Assembly (NCBI RefSeq): GCF_030272615.1
Contig: NC_081407.1
Location: forward strand, 378,516,400 to 378,580,399
DNA: 64,000 bases
Reading direction: 5' to 3'
Source of the DNA: Cryptomeria japonica
Lineage: Eukaryota; Streptophyta; Pinopsida; Cupressales; Cupressaceae
The notes beneath the pieces are model-generated. The model did not search any database. It saw only the letters and a program-made list of their open reading frames with translations, and was not told where the DNA came from. Shown piece by piece: positions 25,740 to 42,599 of this stretch (position 1 is its first letter; every line of letters starts with the position of its first letter). Made by a program: the position numbers and the translations under genes.

Positions 25740-28663
25740 TAAATTTAAAATTAGAGTCTTATAGAAAGAACCACTAAATTTAAAATTTAAAAATAGATCT
25801 AATATTTGAATTTTGAAAATTTGGAAAATGCACAAAATTAATTTAAATTCAAAAATTAGGGTTTTTAAAAGTAACCACTTAATTTTAAAATTTGAATTTG
25901 AATTTGATATTTGATCCAAGATTGAAATTTTGAATTTGAATTCAGATTAACAACAAATTTAAAGAGGTAAATTCAAGATTTAAACAATCTGCAAGTTCAA
26001 TATTTAAGGTTTTAAAAATTAGGGTCTTAATTTTAAAAATTAATTGTGAAATTTTACTTGTATATGAAAATTTGAATTTGGAAATTGAACGAATTCTCAG
26101 ATCTAAAATAATTAATCCAAATTAAGAAAATCAAAAGCTTAATTTTAAAAATAAAAATTAGGGTTTTAATGAAATTAACCTCTAAATGTTTAAAATTTGC
26201 AAGAAAATCAAACTTGTAAATGAAAATTTGAAATTTAAATTGCATACAATCAGATTTGAAAACAAAAATATGAATTTATGGTGTAAGGAGTCGGGTTCAC
26301 CAAAATGTAAAGTTAAAAATTGGGGGCTTATTAAAGGGCAAGAATTCGACCTACCTAAACAACCAAATATACAAGAACTAACACTTTGAAAGTGATATTG
26401 TACACTGTTGAGGAAAGAAAAGGGAAAGATTTTGACATACCTAAAAAATCACTTTGGACCTATCCCTTAAAGACATGTCAAAATCATACTATCATATAAT
26501 TGTGGAGGAGGAGGCCTTGGAAACTAGATTGGCTTCCATAGTGCTAGATCCTACCCTACTTATTTAAACTTCACATAGAAACAAGAGTGCTAAGCATGGT
26601 GAAGAGAGGATAACAATGCCTATGAGATGGAGGTAAAACAAGGTAGACTGAAAGAGAAAATAAATTTATTTGGCAATAAAGATTCTCAATTTGGGGACAC
26701 ATTTTTCCGTTTTCTTACTATGATTAAGGACCTAATGGATTTATTCTATGACTTCTCGACCTATTTGGATGACTATCACAATAGACATAAGTCTAGGATG
26801 GAAAAAAAATGCAACAAAGAAAAAAGAAATCAAATCAAATATGGAATGTGAAAAGAGGAAAGGAGGGTACTACTTGAGAGAACTAGAATTATAGAGTAAA
26901 ATTAGTCATGAAAGAGTCAAATCCTCTTATGTGTCTCCATAACATGAAGTCTACATAGTTTTTTGTGGTTTGTTATTTTAGTAGTTTTGGGGCTATGTTG
27001 ATGTAGTAACTTGTTTATTATTGAACTTCTCTATTTTAGTATTATAACTTTGGGTGTGGGACCCTCTTCCCACCTTACCTAACCAAAAACAATTTTTATC
27101 TACACTTTTTATATTACAAATCAATGTCAAATGTGGTTAAAAAACATTAAAGTATAATCAAGTCATAGTATGAGGTTCTTTTGGACTATGTTGGTAGTGA
27201 AGAATTAAATTGTTATCAAATGTATGATTATGTATGTATTTTATTTCAAGTTATATTGGAAAAAAAAATTTCTTTGACCACATAGGAAATTTTCATAGCT
27301 GATAGAAATTGGAGTCCCCTAAGAAAATCTTAGTAATCTCAAATTCCTAGTGAATCCTTGACCTTAGTTAATGATAGGGACTAAGGTCTCTGATTTTAGT
27401 AATTGTTGTAATGTGATGTATTTTGTGTTTTAAATAATATATTTTTTTATTTTGATATTTGAGTAAGTTAGTAGTTGCACCCAATGTCATCCTTATAGAA
27501 ATATAGATTTTACATTTAGTAGCTTTTGGAATGACTTTTAAGTGTCTGTTTCATCTATTTTTGAGTGTATTTAGGCCCATAAAGAAACACTTATGAGATA
27601 GAGGTAAAACAAGGTAGATTGAAAGAGAAAATAAATTTATTGGGAAATAGATTTTCTCAATCTGGGGACTCATTTTTTCTTAATGGATTTTTTCAATGAC
27701 TTCTCAAACTATTTGACTAAGTATTGCAATAGGCATAAGTCTCGGATGGAACAAAAAAGGCACAAATAAAAAAGAAATCAAACTAAATACGGAAGCTGAA
27801 AAGAAGCAATAAGGGTACTACTTGAGAGAACTAGAATTAAACAATAAAATTGGTCATGAAAGAGTTGAATTCTCTTATGAGCCTCCATAGTATGAAGTGT
27901 ACATATTTTTTTGTGGTTTATTATTTTGATAGTTGAATTCTCGGATGGACTCATTTTTTCTTAATGGATTTTTTCAATGACTTCTCAAACTATTTGACTA
28001 AGTATTGCAATAGGCATAAGTCTAGGATGGAACAAAAAAGGCACAAATAAAAAAGAAATCAAACTAAATACGGAAGCTAAAAAGAAGCAATAAGGGTACT
28101 ACTTGAGAGAACTAGAATTAAACAATAAAATTGGTCATGAAAGAGTTGAATTCTCTTATGAGCCTCCATAGTATGAAGTGTACATATTTTTTTGTGGTTT
28201 ATTATTTGGATAGTTTTGGGATTGTGTTTGTGCAGTAACTTGTTTGTTTTTGAAATTCTCTATTTTAATATTATAACTTTGGGTGCACGGTCATCTTCCC
28301 ACCTTATCTAATAAAAAAATAAAATTATCTACACTTTTTATATTACAAATTGATGTCAAATGTGGTTAAAAATTATTAAAATATATTCAAGTCATAGTAT
28401 GATGTTCTATTCGAATATGTTGGTAGTGAAGAATTAAATTGCTGCCAATTGTATGATTATGTGTGCATTATATTTCAAGTTATATTGGAAATTATTTGAG
28501 CTTGTAGGAAATTTTTATAGCTAATAGAAATCGGAGTTCCCTAACAAAATCCTATTCATTTCAAATTCCTAGTGAAGCCTTGACCTTAGTTAATGATAGG
28601 GACTAAGGTCTCTAATTTTAGTAATTGTTGTAATATGATGTATTTTGTGTTTCAAATATAATA
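25740..28663. repeat. 2.7-kb repeat, inner copy in the right arm
   Basis: Inverted partner of 9545-12205 and direct repeat of 31179-33993. It carries one change of its own, a 281-bp tandem duplication (27666-27946 and 27947-28227) that the left arm lacks. Confidence 0.65.
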
Positions 28664-30569
28664 TTACCTTGATATCTTTTGTGTGATAGGTGTTTTGCTT
28701 GTAGGCGATTCTTGGCTCCTATGGTTGATCATGAACTTCTACAATAACAATCTATAAAATTGTTAGTTTAGTATCAATACCAATAAATATAATTTATTCG
28801 TTATTCTCTAAAACATTAGTAATAATCCGATTAATTTTTTATTGAAGTTGTTATTTCATGCAAGGTTTTCTCAAGGACTAACACAATGAGAAGTATAAGT
28901 TAAGTTGAAAGGAAAGCCTTCTTTGAATTATCAAAATATTGGTAAATTTAAGTTAATATTATTTTAGTATGGCCTAGCTCAAACAAAACTTTTCTAAAAT
29001 ATTTAACAAATTTACTCCTTGAATAGATTAATTCATTAAATTAATCAACAAATATTAAAGAGGAAAATGAGAGTTTCACTTGGCATTATGATTTATAGAT
29101 TTCAAAATGGGTTACATTGGTGAATTCTTTATTAGCATCTAAATGAAGTTCAAAGTTCGCATGTAGAAAACTAATTAAATAGATGGGATAAAAAAAAATT
29201 CATGTATCCTTAGGAAACTTAACCTTGGAATCTAGTTTGGAGGAATCCTAATACCACCTTTTCTCTTCATGCATAACAAGGGAAATAGAAATTTTGTTGG
29301 ATAAATATTTATTTGAAGTTAGGAACTCGAGTAATTTAGAGAAATAATCTCCTAAAAGAGTGTGGATATTGAAAAAAATTAGTTAGTTCAACTAGAATCT
29401 ATCAATTAGTTCTTAGGTGCTAATTAAAGTATCAATCATGAATTAATGATAGGTGATTACTTTTTTAAATGCACATAGACCATGGAATTTTACTTTTTGA
29501 GATAATTCTATATTAAGAGTTTTACCATGAAGAATGAACAGTGTGCTCCTTATATAGGAACCCCAAGAAAATGTGGCCTTTTCCATCGTTCCTATGAGAA
29601 ATTTGTATGATCAAGAAGCTAAAACCCATTAGAATTCCATCATAGAGTGAGTGGTATCGAATATAGGTAGTGTGTTGGCTATGACATCACACATGTGATG
29701 TCCACAAGTGTGCATAGTTGGACATCATGTTGTCAAGATATATGTAGACGTTTTGGTAAGTTTCTTGTTATTTTTTTTTTAAATAGCCTATGCCTATATA
29801 AATTAATGAAAATTACAAGAATCGATCCTTTTACTAGCTATTGTGATTTAAATTTGTACATATTGCGTAGTTCATTTCTGTATAATAAAATTTATAGATG
29901 TATAATGTGAAAATTTCTCATATATAATTATAAGGATAAATCATTAGTCTCAAATAATTTCTAAAGGATAAATGAATTAATTTGTATCTAAACTCACATG
30001 GGCCATCTATATTTTAATAATTCACTTCAATTATGTTCTTAGAGTTGTAGTGTGACTCGAATATCCTAGTTTGATCTATTAGATCTTCAACCTATTGATC
30101 TAGAAATTTTAATATCTTAATCCTTACAATCTTTTAAATACCATAGATTTCAACATTATAATTCATAGGATTCTATGTTTTGTATCGTCAATCTCTAATT
30201 TATCAATCATTTTATTCTCTAGTTAAATTTCACATTTTTAAAATTCAAACCCAGGGGAATTGAGAGCTATACATAGTAAAACATAGGTTAATTTAATATG
30301 GTATATATATAACACAAAAAATACACTAATGCAGAAATAACAAAAGTATATATAACACAACAAATTATTTTGATTATACAAAAACAAAAGATTAACAAAC
30401 TATAAAGCTTTTTAACAGTTTTTTCAGGTCTTGAACTTAGGATGGTAGCATGTTGCATGGATGTTTGTGCTTCATTGTTGTCTATACAAACGATGAGCTA
30501 GAAAACAACCAAAAGGTGTCCTGAATCTGCTCTACACTCTTTGAACTTGTTCTCTTTATTTAGCTATTA
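28664..30569. other. AT-rich non-coding spacer, right arm
   Basis: Partner of 7661-9544. No gene is seen. ORFs such as 29695-29910 are short and not shared with the other arm. Confidence 0.5.
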
Positions 30570-31069
30570 GTATAGTGTCTATTGAAGTCTCTGAAGTTTA
30601 CACATAGTTTGATTTCTTTGTTCTTCTTTCTTATACAAACAAGATTGACCACCCATGAGGAGTGTTTGATAGGTAAAATGATAGCAGCCTCTATGAGTTT
30701 GGTTAATTGTTTTCTCATCAAGAGCTCTATTTTGGGATTTATTGGCCTTTCTATTTGTCAAACTAGTTTTGTATAAGGATATAATTCTATAGTGTGTTGG
30801 GCTAAGGTAGGGTCAAACCCCATTAAATCTTCATAGGTCCAAGTAAATATATCATCGTACTTTGACAAAGTTAAAATAAATATTTCTTGTTTAGCTATAG
30901 AGCATACCTTTCCAAATTTCAGTGACCTACCTTTAGCAACCACCAAAATCTTATAGCCACATTTCTTTATAGAAAAGTTCATATTCTTGTTGTTTAGGTG
31001 GTTGTCCAAGTTAAAAATACCTTCTAAGCTAACTAGACCTTTCAGTAGCTTGTTGGAATTGAGATACAT
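30570..31069 (-). mobile_element. Broken Ty3/gypsy pol fragment, right arm
   Basis: Inverted-duplication partner of 7155-7660. The 103-codon ORF (31069-30758) has the same protease-to-RT motifs. It is a fossil with several breaks and no integrase. Confidence 0.75.
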
Positions 31070-31178
31070 AATCTAATTTCCATATTGGTCTTGTGGCATA
31101 GAATGATTTTTTGCAAAAATCTCCACTGCAGTTTACAACGAATTAAAAATCATTTGATCACTTTCAAATACCTAACAA

Positions 31179-33993
<2,815 letters not shown>

Positions 33994-34299
33994 TTTTATT
34001 TTATTTTTATATATGAGTAAGTTAGTATTTGCACCTAGTTGCATCCTTGTAGAAAGATAGATTTTACATTGAGCGGGTTTTTGAATAACTTTAAAGTGTC
34101 TATTTCATCTATTTCTGAGTGTATTTAGGCCCCAAAATGAAACACTTATGAGTTCGGTACCTTTTTGGGGAATTAAACCATGGGCTTTTGTCATCATTTG
34201 ATCCTGTCCAAGTCTCTTAGAAAAAAGGTGTCAAAAGTCTAACTTGTGGGCGATAGTAAGTAAATTACCACTTCCAAATCCACTCCAACAATTTTATTA

Positions 34300-35144
34300 A
34301 TGGTATTTTGCATGCCTCACACATATGAGTGGATCAAAAAGATCCTCTTGGGGAAGAGTATACAATATTATTCCTCTTATCCCAATGCTCTCACATGTAG
34401 AAGCATTTGTGATATACACATACCCTTAGGGTTTGGTGTGAAGGGGAGAGAGGAGGTGGATGAGATCCATGTGGTGCATCGTGATCAGAGGAGGGGAGGT
34501 CATATGACACGTATTACATATACCATTCTTAGACTCTTTATATGTCTTATTATTTTATTTTTTGGCTCTATCTTTTTGGAGATTTTGGGAGGCTTTGTGC
34601 AAGGAGTCAAAAGAGTCTTTGAGAAATTTCTATCAAACCCTCCTAATCTAGTAAGGAAATATTTTGATATTATTCATTCCTTAGAATGCTATATTTCATT
34701 TTGTTGTAAATATTTTATTGGAGGCTTTTTATTTAATTTTTAAATTTCATCTTTTTATATCTTTTCTTATGTCAATGACATGTGTGAGAGGTTTTAGGCT
34801 CTCCCATATTGATGAGAGAAACTCATGTGTAGGGTGAAGGATATGTGGAACCTCTAAGGGAATGGTTTTTTCTCATTGAGAAGCAGATTTCTTGGGTATG
34901 AGTATCCTTGATTCTTTTGGAAAATCTGTGGAAAAATTGTTTGGTATATTTTAGAAGGGTTGTGAAGTATATAGTGTTGGATTCCCTTAATGAAGTTTAC
35001 ATGTGCATGGAGTATTTGTATTGGGCAATAAATTTTGTCATGGGCCTCTTAGCTTGGGGCTTGGTTGTGAGAAATACCAAATGTTGGAAGGTGAGCTCTC
35101 CCTTAGCTAGTTTAAAAACTATTTTTTGTAACCTTTCTTGTTGA
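34300..35144 (+). other. Two unrecognised hydrophobic ORFs, right-arm copy
   Basis: Partners of 3195-4039: 147 codons at 34300-34743 and 78 codons at 34908-35144. Reading frames are kept, but changes against the left arm are mostly amino-acid altering. Function unknown; a leader or LTR of an old element is possible. Confidence 0.3.
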
Positions 35145-35677
35145 ATCAAATTGGGTGCTACCTTGATAGTGGAATAAAAATATTCATTCTCACATTTGGG
35201 TTAGAATTTTTATTGGACTTTTGAAATGGGTTCGAGTAAGTTGTTAATTTTTTTATCAAATGGGTCCCTTGTAATGTTGCGTATATCAAGTTGATAAATG
35301 ATGATGTTGTTGTGTTTAGAAGTGATTTGCTTTTAGTTTTCTAAAAATATACATATTGTTTAAGGGTTGAGTTTGTTTAAGAAATAACTTATTGCTTGTG
35401 GTAATTTGCATTTCATACATCTAAAAGTTATTGATATTTGATGAACAAAGTAAATTTATTAGTAATTATTGGTTAAATTATTATTAAGAGTATGAAATTT
35501 CCATTCACTTTTCTTAATATTTTTAGTTAATAAAGTGAAGGGGATGTTTATCATGCAAATATTATTCTCTTTGTTATCCTACAAAAAAAAAATTCTCTAT
35601 TGAAACTTTTATTTAAAATTAAAAATATTTATTTGTAATTAGATATGTATATTCACCTATTTAAACATATATATTAG

Positions 35678-37559
<1,882 letters not shown>

Positions 37560-37991
37560 ATCACATCATTGATAATTTCCTTTTTTGCGAATTCGCTGGC
37601 GGTTAAGAAAAATCTAATATTATTTTCTTTGAATTTGCTGGTCTTTCCGATATAGTGATAACGATTCCACACTACCGAAAGAGTGGCGACAATATCAACA
37701 ATATCAAAAGTATAAGGAGACTACGTCTACGGTAGTTTGGGTAACTGTATGTCGTAGGACTTACGTACTCACTCTGCAAGTATATTATAATTAAGGACTG
37801 CGTCAACATGAATAAGTCCCAACTCTGCAAATATATGATAATTAACTGATCACATCGACAAGAATTAGTCCTCGCAGAGTATTTAATTTTCCCGCTATAT
37901 AATAGACATGTTATGGGCTTGTAATACACAATTCGACTACACATTCATATCCCGAGCTTTTCTGTCTGATTCCTCTGTGTCTCTATTTATA
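37560..37991 (+). promoter_or_regulatory. GLP-C promoter
   Basis: TATATAA at 37896-37902, 90 bp before the ATG. Upstream are two tandem modules of about 52 bp (about 37775-37880) and a block at 37719-37775 with two ACGT cores and the near-palindrome TACGTCTACGGTA. The layout is shared with GLP-A and GLP-B. Confidence 0.6.
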
Positions 37992-38758
37992 ATGGGTAAC
38001 CGCATGATTTACTTCACGTTGGGACTTTTCCTATTGATATGTTGTTACAGTGATAATGTCATGGCAGCGGATTCCGATCCCTTGCAAGATTTCTGCGTCG
38101 CAGACAAGGAAAGCATGGGTGAGTACATAACTTTTATATGATTTTCTTATTAGGCGAGTTGCTAACAAATTGATTAAGATAGAGTGGTGTGATATGATTT
38201 GTTGCTAACAAATTGATTAAAACAGTTAAGGTGAACGGGTTCGTTTGCAAAGATCCCAAGGATGTTTCGGCAGAGGACTTCTTCTTCGGGGGACTTGGGC
38301 AGGCAGGGAACACCGACAATGCAGTGGGCTCAAATGTAACGATGGCCAATGTTATGCAGATACCAGGCCTCAACACCTTCGGAATATCGTTGGTCCGTAT
38401 CGATTACGCAGTGGGTGGAATAAATCCTCCTCACACGCACCCAAGAGCCACTGAAGTTCTTGTTTTACTGGAAGGCCAGCTTCTTGTGGGTTTCATTGAC
38501 ACCACCAACAAGTTTTTCAGCAAAACGTTGGAGAAGGGAGATGTGTTTGTGTTTCCAAAGGCACTTGTGCATTTCCAGCAGAATGTGGGGCATGAAAATG
38601 CGGTGGCCATAGCTGCATTGAGCAGCCAGCTTCCGGGAGCTCAGACAATCGCCAACTCTCTGTTTGCAGCGGATCCTCCTCTCCCAGATTCCGTATTGGC
38701 CAAGGCCTTCCGCATCACCCAAGAGCTTGTCGATTTCATTCAGAAGAAATTTGCATAA
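37992..38758 (+). CDS. Germin-like protein GLP-C, intact
   Basis: Exon 1 is 37992-38118, the intron 38119-38225 (GTGAGT..CAG, 107 bp, phase 1), exon 2 38226-38758; 219 residues. Signal peptide about 1-25 with likely cleavage after Ala25; disulfide cysteines C35 and C50; glycosylation site N79-V-T; germin box 1 (G107 to G126) with H112, H114, E119; box 2 (G147 to N162) with H158. All four metal ligands are present. Box 2 reads P-K-A where many germins have P-x-G. The protein should be a secreted hexameric Mn cupin of the cell wall; oxalate oxidase or superoxide dismutase activity cannot be decided here. The in-frame ATG at 37908 is rejected because it lies only 6 bp after the TATA box. An extra partial copy of the C-terminal coding end follows the stop (38765-38811). 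Confidence 0.96.
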
Positions 38759-38900
38759 GAATTTGCATTACCCAAGAGCTTGTCGATTACATTCAGGCCA
38801 AATTCCTCTAAGATTCTCAACCTGAATTCGCTGTGGTCTATTAAATAAAACGTGGGAAGACCATCTTTGTCATTTTTTTCTTTTCCTGAATAAAATAAAT
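38759..38900 (+). promoter_or_regulatory. GLP-C 3' UTR with poly(A) signals and a duplicated coding end
   Basis: AATAAA occurs at 38844-38849, 38889-38894 and 38894-38899. Bases 38765-38796 repeat 38712-38743 with a 53-bp period and read on to a second TAA at 38809-38811, giving an alternative C-terminus (ITQELVDYIQAKFL) that resembles a GLP end. Confidence 0.75.
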
Positions 38901-39006
38901 CTATTTAATCTCGTTATTTCTCTGCTGATGTATTATTTATAGCATCGATTTTCAACATATATAACTCAAGAGTAAATTTCAAATTTTAATAATTATGCTA
39001 ATATTT

Positions 39007-39231
39007 CTAATTAATAATTTATTTTTATATTCACTATCGTGGAATCTAGAGGTGTCCTTGCCGAAGCAAGACTAATCCCCTAGTGTGTACAACCCACTCA
39101 CAAGGTAGCAACACACATAGAGTTAACATAGCCGGGGACTCGAACTCAAGACCATGGGGAGCATACCCACGCCTTAAGTTGCGATCCACGACCGGGTGAG
39201 CTAGGGCCGAAGCCCTAATTAATAATTTATT
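39007..39231 (-). mobile_element. tRNA-derived SINE (Au-like), full length, with 17-bp target duplication
   Basis: The body is 39214-39024 on the minus strand (191 bp). A pol III box A-like TAGCTCACCCGG reads at 39203-39192 and box B GTTCGAGTCC at 39145-39136. The element is flanked by a perfect 17-bp direct repeat, CTAATTAATAATTTATT (39007-39023 and 39215-39231), the target site duplication expected from LINE-driven insertion. The internal sequence resembles the plant Au SINE family as I remember it; family assignment is moderate, SINE identity is strong. It lies in the 3' flank of GLP-C. Confidence 0.88.
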
Positions 39232-40560
39232 GATAACATGTTAAAGAATAAATCAAATGAAATACATGGGATTCAAGGTATGCATCACAATTCATCTTTT
39301 CATCCATGCTCACCTTTCAAAGCTACGTCTCCCATTCATCACCATCGTACATTATTTATACATTTTACAAGTATCCTTAGGTAAACATTTGGAATGGTAA
39401 AGGCATTGCATTACTACACTATGGTTCTTTAATGATAAGATTTTGTATTATGTGTATTACAATAATCTTATTGAATAAAATTCAAAAATTAAACTGAAAT
39501 TATTTCCGCTTGAATGGCTCTCATCATTATCTCATGGTCCCCATACACTCATTTGAAATTAGATATCACATTTTACGTCATTTTAGTAATAATATTTTCG
39601 TAAGAGTAACTATCTTTGATTTTTTAGAATGCAGAAGAGAATATAATACTAAAATTCATTATTATTCAATGCGCTTTCAATCTTTGTATACTAAAATATA
39701 CACAGGTCCAACTAATCAACAATGAATTTTATATATTATTCAAAAAAATCTTAGATAACGTGATTTAATAAATGTTTACTATAATAGTTATACACAATTT
39801 AAAAGCTTATGTTTAATGTGAAATATTTAATTAATAATATTAAAATAAATTATGCTAATGTCTCTTGAAAACCTCATAATAATCTTTTCATCCTAATTTT
39901 TTATCAAAGAAGTCTTTAAAAAATGTCGAAAAATGCTCCTAGAAATGAGAAACATATAATATAGTGTATATTCAACGGACATAATATAATTTCCATCACA
40001 CATAATGTCAAAACCTGGATTTTCTAGTATAAACAGTAGCAGAATGATTGGGCCACATATAATATCCTTACCACATGCTTAGTCTTATCAATTTTGCCCC
40101 TTTAACATGGTTCAACCATGGCCTTTTTCTTGTATAGAATTGTATATGTATTGGAATTAATTGACTAGAGGTACTTCAGTATTCTTGTCCCTTAACTATG
40201 ACTATGTTTTGATTAATCCTATTAGATGATTTTCATTTTAAATTTGTAAATAATAGTTAATTATTCTCTTTTAAATCTTTTAATTTTACCAAATACCAAG
40301 ATTTTGCTCATAATACAATTTATAATTCCATTTAGATTTTATAAGTATCTATTTCGATATTAATTAATATTTGTCTCGTAGAGAAATACTACCAAAGAGG
40401 TAGCTCCCAATTACAGTTCCTACATTACATCAGACCCTCTACACATTCATACAGTCTTTCAATTTGCAAAGGAGAAAAAAATCCCCATATTTTCCTAAGA
40501 ACTAGCCACAGGCCAACAATGAAACCCTTTACTTCACTTTCCTATACAATTGGAGAGATC
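39232..40560. other. AT-rich spacer, nothing recognised
   Basis: No ORF of note, repeat or element signature is seen; the 71-codon ORF at 39510-39725 looks random. Confidence 0.5.
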
Positions 40561-41300
40561 AAAATATTCTTTGCTTCCTATTAAGAGCTTCAACATGAAA
40601 TATGCCTCCAATAAATCCATGTGTAGGCTCTACAGGTATAGCATCAGGCATGGCTAGTACCACTATCTTGTTTGGATCTGTAATCAATCTATTCCCATAT
40701 GAGGAGCCCTAAGTTATGGTCCTCATGACCTAGATGTAATTGGTAAAGAAGCGCTTGTACACAAATCCATCATCAAGGTGCCCAAAATTCCAAAATGCTT
40801 CTCCAATTATCTTTGTGAACACACACACAGTCATGGCCTTGCCTTTTTTTTCTAAAAGGTTTGGAAATATTTTCAACCATGGTCTCCTGTTTGCATTGGC
40901 ATTATATTAAAAACATACATGCCATATAATTTATGTTCCTTGGATAGCCCAAGTCCTTTGAGTATATCATCTCTAACATCCAAACCCTTCCCGAGGTTGG
41001 GAAGGCTTTACGCTTCGATCATCCTCTGAGTTGATGTTAGGATCCAATGCCCCTAAACTTGTCAAATTTTGATCAACTTCTATAGCTTGTCAATATAGTC
41101 TACTTGAGTCATCTACCATCACATCTTTTATCTTTGTGTGGATATGCGATCAATGGAGAAGCCCTTTGAACCACCCTCACTCAATGCCTCGACTATAGTG
41201 CAATCAAACCTCTAGTACTTAGTTGATTCGATAAAGAACGTACAGTGCTATCAAATTGAGAATAGGACCCGATCTTTTTGTCCTAACCCCTTATGGTAAT
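40561..41300 (-). pseudogene. Unrecognised coding-like relic
   Basis: The minus strand from about 40830 to 40570 reads almost open in one frame, with two in-frame stops. It gives protein-like peptides such as EAFWNFGHLDDGFVYKRFF and LITDPNKIVVLAMPDAIPV, with composition unlike the AT-rich surroundings. Further peptides (DDILKGLGLSKEHKLYGMYV) lie at about 40965-40905 in the minus strand. I do not recognise the family. It lies just 3' of a LINE poly(A) tail and so is probably not part of that LINE. Confidence 0.35.
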
Positions 41301-41320
41301 CAAAACATGGAATGGTAATC

Positions 41321-42400
41321 TTTTTTTTTTTTTTTTTTGTTATTATTTCCTCTAGCCCAGCCCACCTAGTAGTGTGAGTCTACCACCTTGTCTAGGGATT
41401 GAAAAACCACTTGGTTAGAAACAAGATCTGAAGCATCGTTAGCCTCTTTAAAAACATGCATAATAGAAAAAACTCCTAAGTTACCAAAATGCACTCAAGT
41501 TTTGGAAGCCCAACTCTTGAATTTCAAATTGGTCATGTCTTTCTTTGTAATTTCTTCAATGCATAGCAATGAGTCAACCTCTACATTGATGTTTCAAAAA
41601 AAATTCTTTACATAACCATATGCCTAATGCAAGTGCCTCCATCTCAACCATATTGTTGGCTGTAGTACCAAGCTTGCTTGAGAGAGCCCACACACATTGC
41701 CCTTGACATTTTTTTATGATATAGCTTGTAACCGCTGACCATAGGTTACCATTTACTATACTATAAAAGTTTAACTTCAATCTTCCCTCCTCAGGGGTTG
41801 TCTAATTTGCCTCTCTCCTAATCTGCCTTTCGTCTCCGAGCTTACCTTTGGGTTTTCTTAATTTTTGCCATCCCTTCTGCAGCTCCTCATTTCATCTAGA
41901 AAATTGCATGTAAGTCTTTAAGAAACATTTAGTAATCACTACTTTGTAGATCTGAGTGTTTATCTTCCTTATTACTTTTTCTACTTGGATGTGGATCTTA
42001 TTAAAGATCCTATTATTCTTTTGCTTCCACTCTAGTATTTAAGAAACAACAATCCACGAATCTGACCATAGTGTTTTTTGTTGTTATTTTGGCCAACTTG
42101 TCATGAACTCAAAAATATCATCTTGATGAGGACCCACCCAACCCAAAAATAGTTGAAGCTAGTCCCAACACTTTGTAGTAAATTGGAAACTAAGGGCTTC
42201 CATTCATCTTAACACAACATACATCAACTTTTTTCATTAATACCAATTGTCATTAATCTTGGGTCATCAAAATGCACATGTCGAGCATCATCCAAATAAA
42301 ATATTTGTCTTTAGGAAATATTACAGAGTGCTAGCACAACACCACAAGTCATGTAGGATTAGATTGAACTACATTTTGGATAAAATGTCTAGTCCTGAAT
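41321..42400 (-). mobile_element. 5'-truncated LINE 3' end with poly(A)
   Basis: Minus strand. A zf-RVT-like region reads at about 42240-41930 (FEFMTSWP, then ILEWKQKNNRIF), followed by an RNase H domain of the plant LINE type (41780 to about 41340: KLNF, NNMVEMEALALG, VEVDSLLCIEE, HVFKEAND). It ends in 18 A (T run 41321-41338). Several in-frame stops make it inactive. Reverse transcriptase and ORF1 are absent, the usual 5' truncation. I did not find a convincing target duplication. Confidence 0.8.
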
Positions 42401-42599
42401 AAGTATTCACCTTTTTTGGATATGCACTAGGTAATTTCATCCCTTTGTTGTGTAATGCAGATCTGTCTTTGACTAAAGGCATTTTCCAAAACATGTTTTA
42501 TTCCCTTTAGGATTGATAAAGTAGATAGATCCCAGGTGGTTAAGATGTAATCAGGACAAGTCTCTCTAGGATGAAGCCTCTCCCAGCATTACTAGTGGG

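Noticed and set aside
37908-37991. N-terminal extension of GLP-C (and of GLP-A, from 541) from an upstream in-frame ATG
   Set aside because: The ATG is only 6 bp after the TATA box and thus probably upstream of the transcription start; the extension would also hide the signal peptide.
39130-39210. A genuine tRNA gene
   Set aside because: Boxes A and B are present, but no cloverleaf closes, and the 191-bp body with its 17-bp target duplication fits a SINE.
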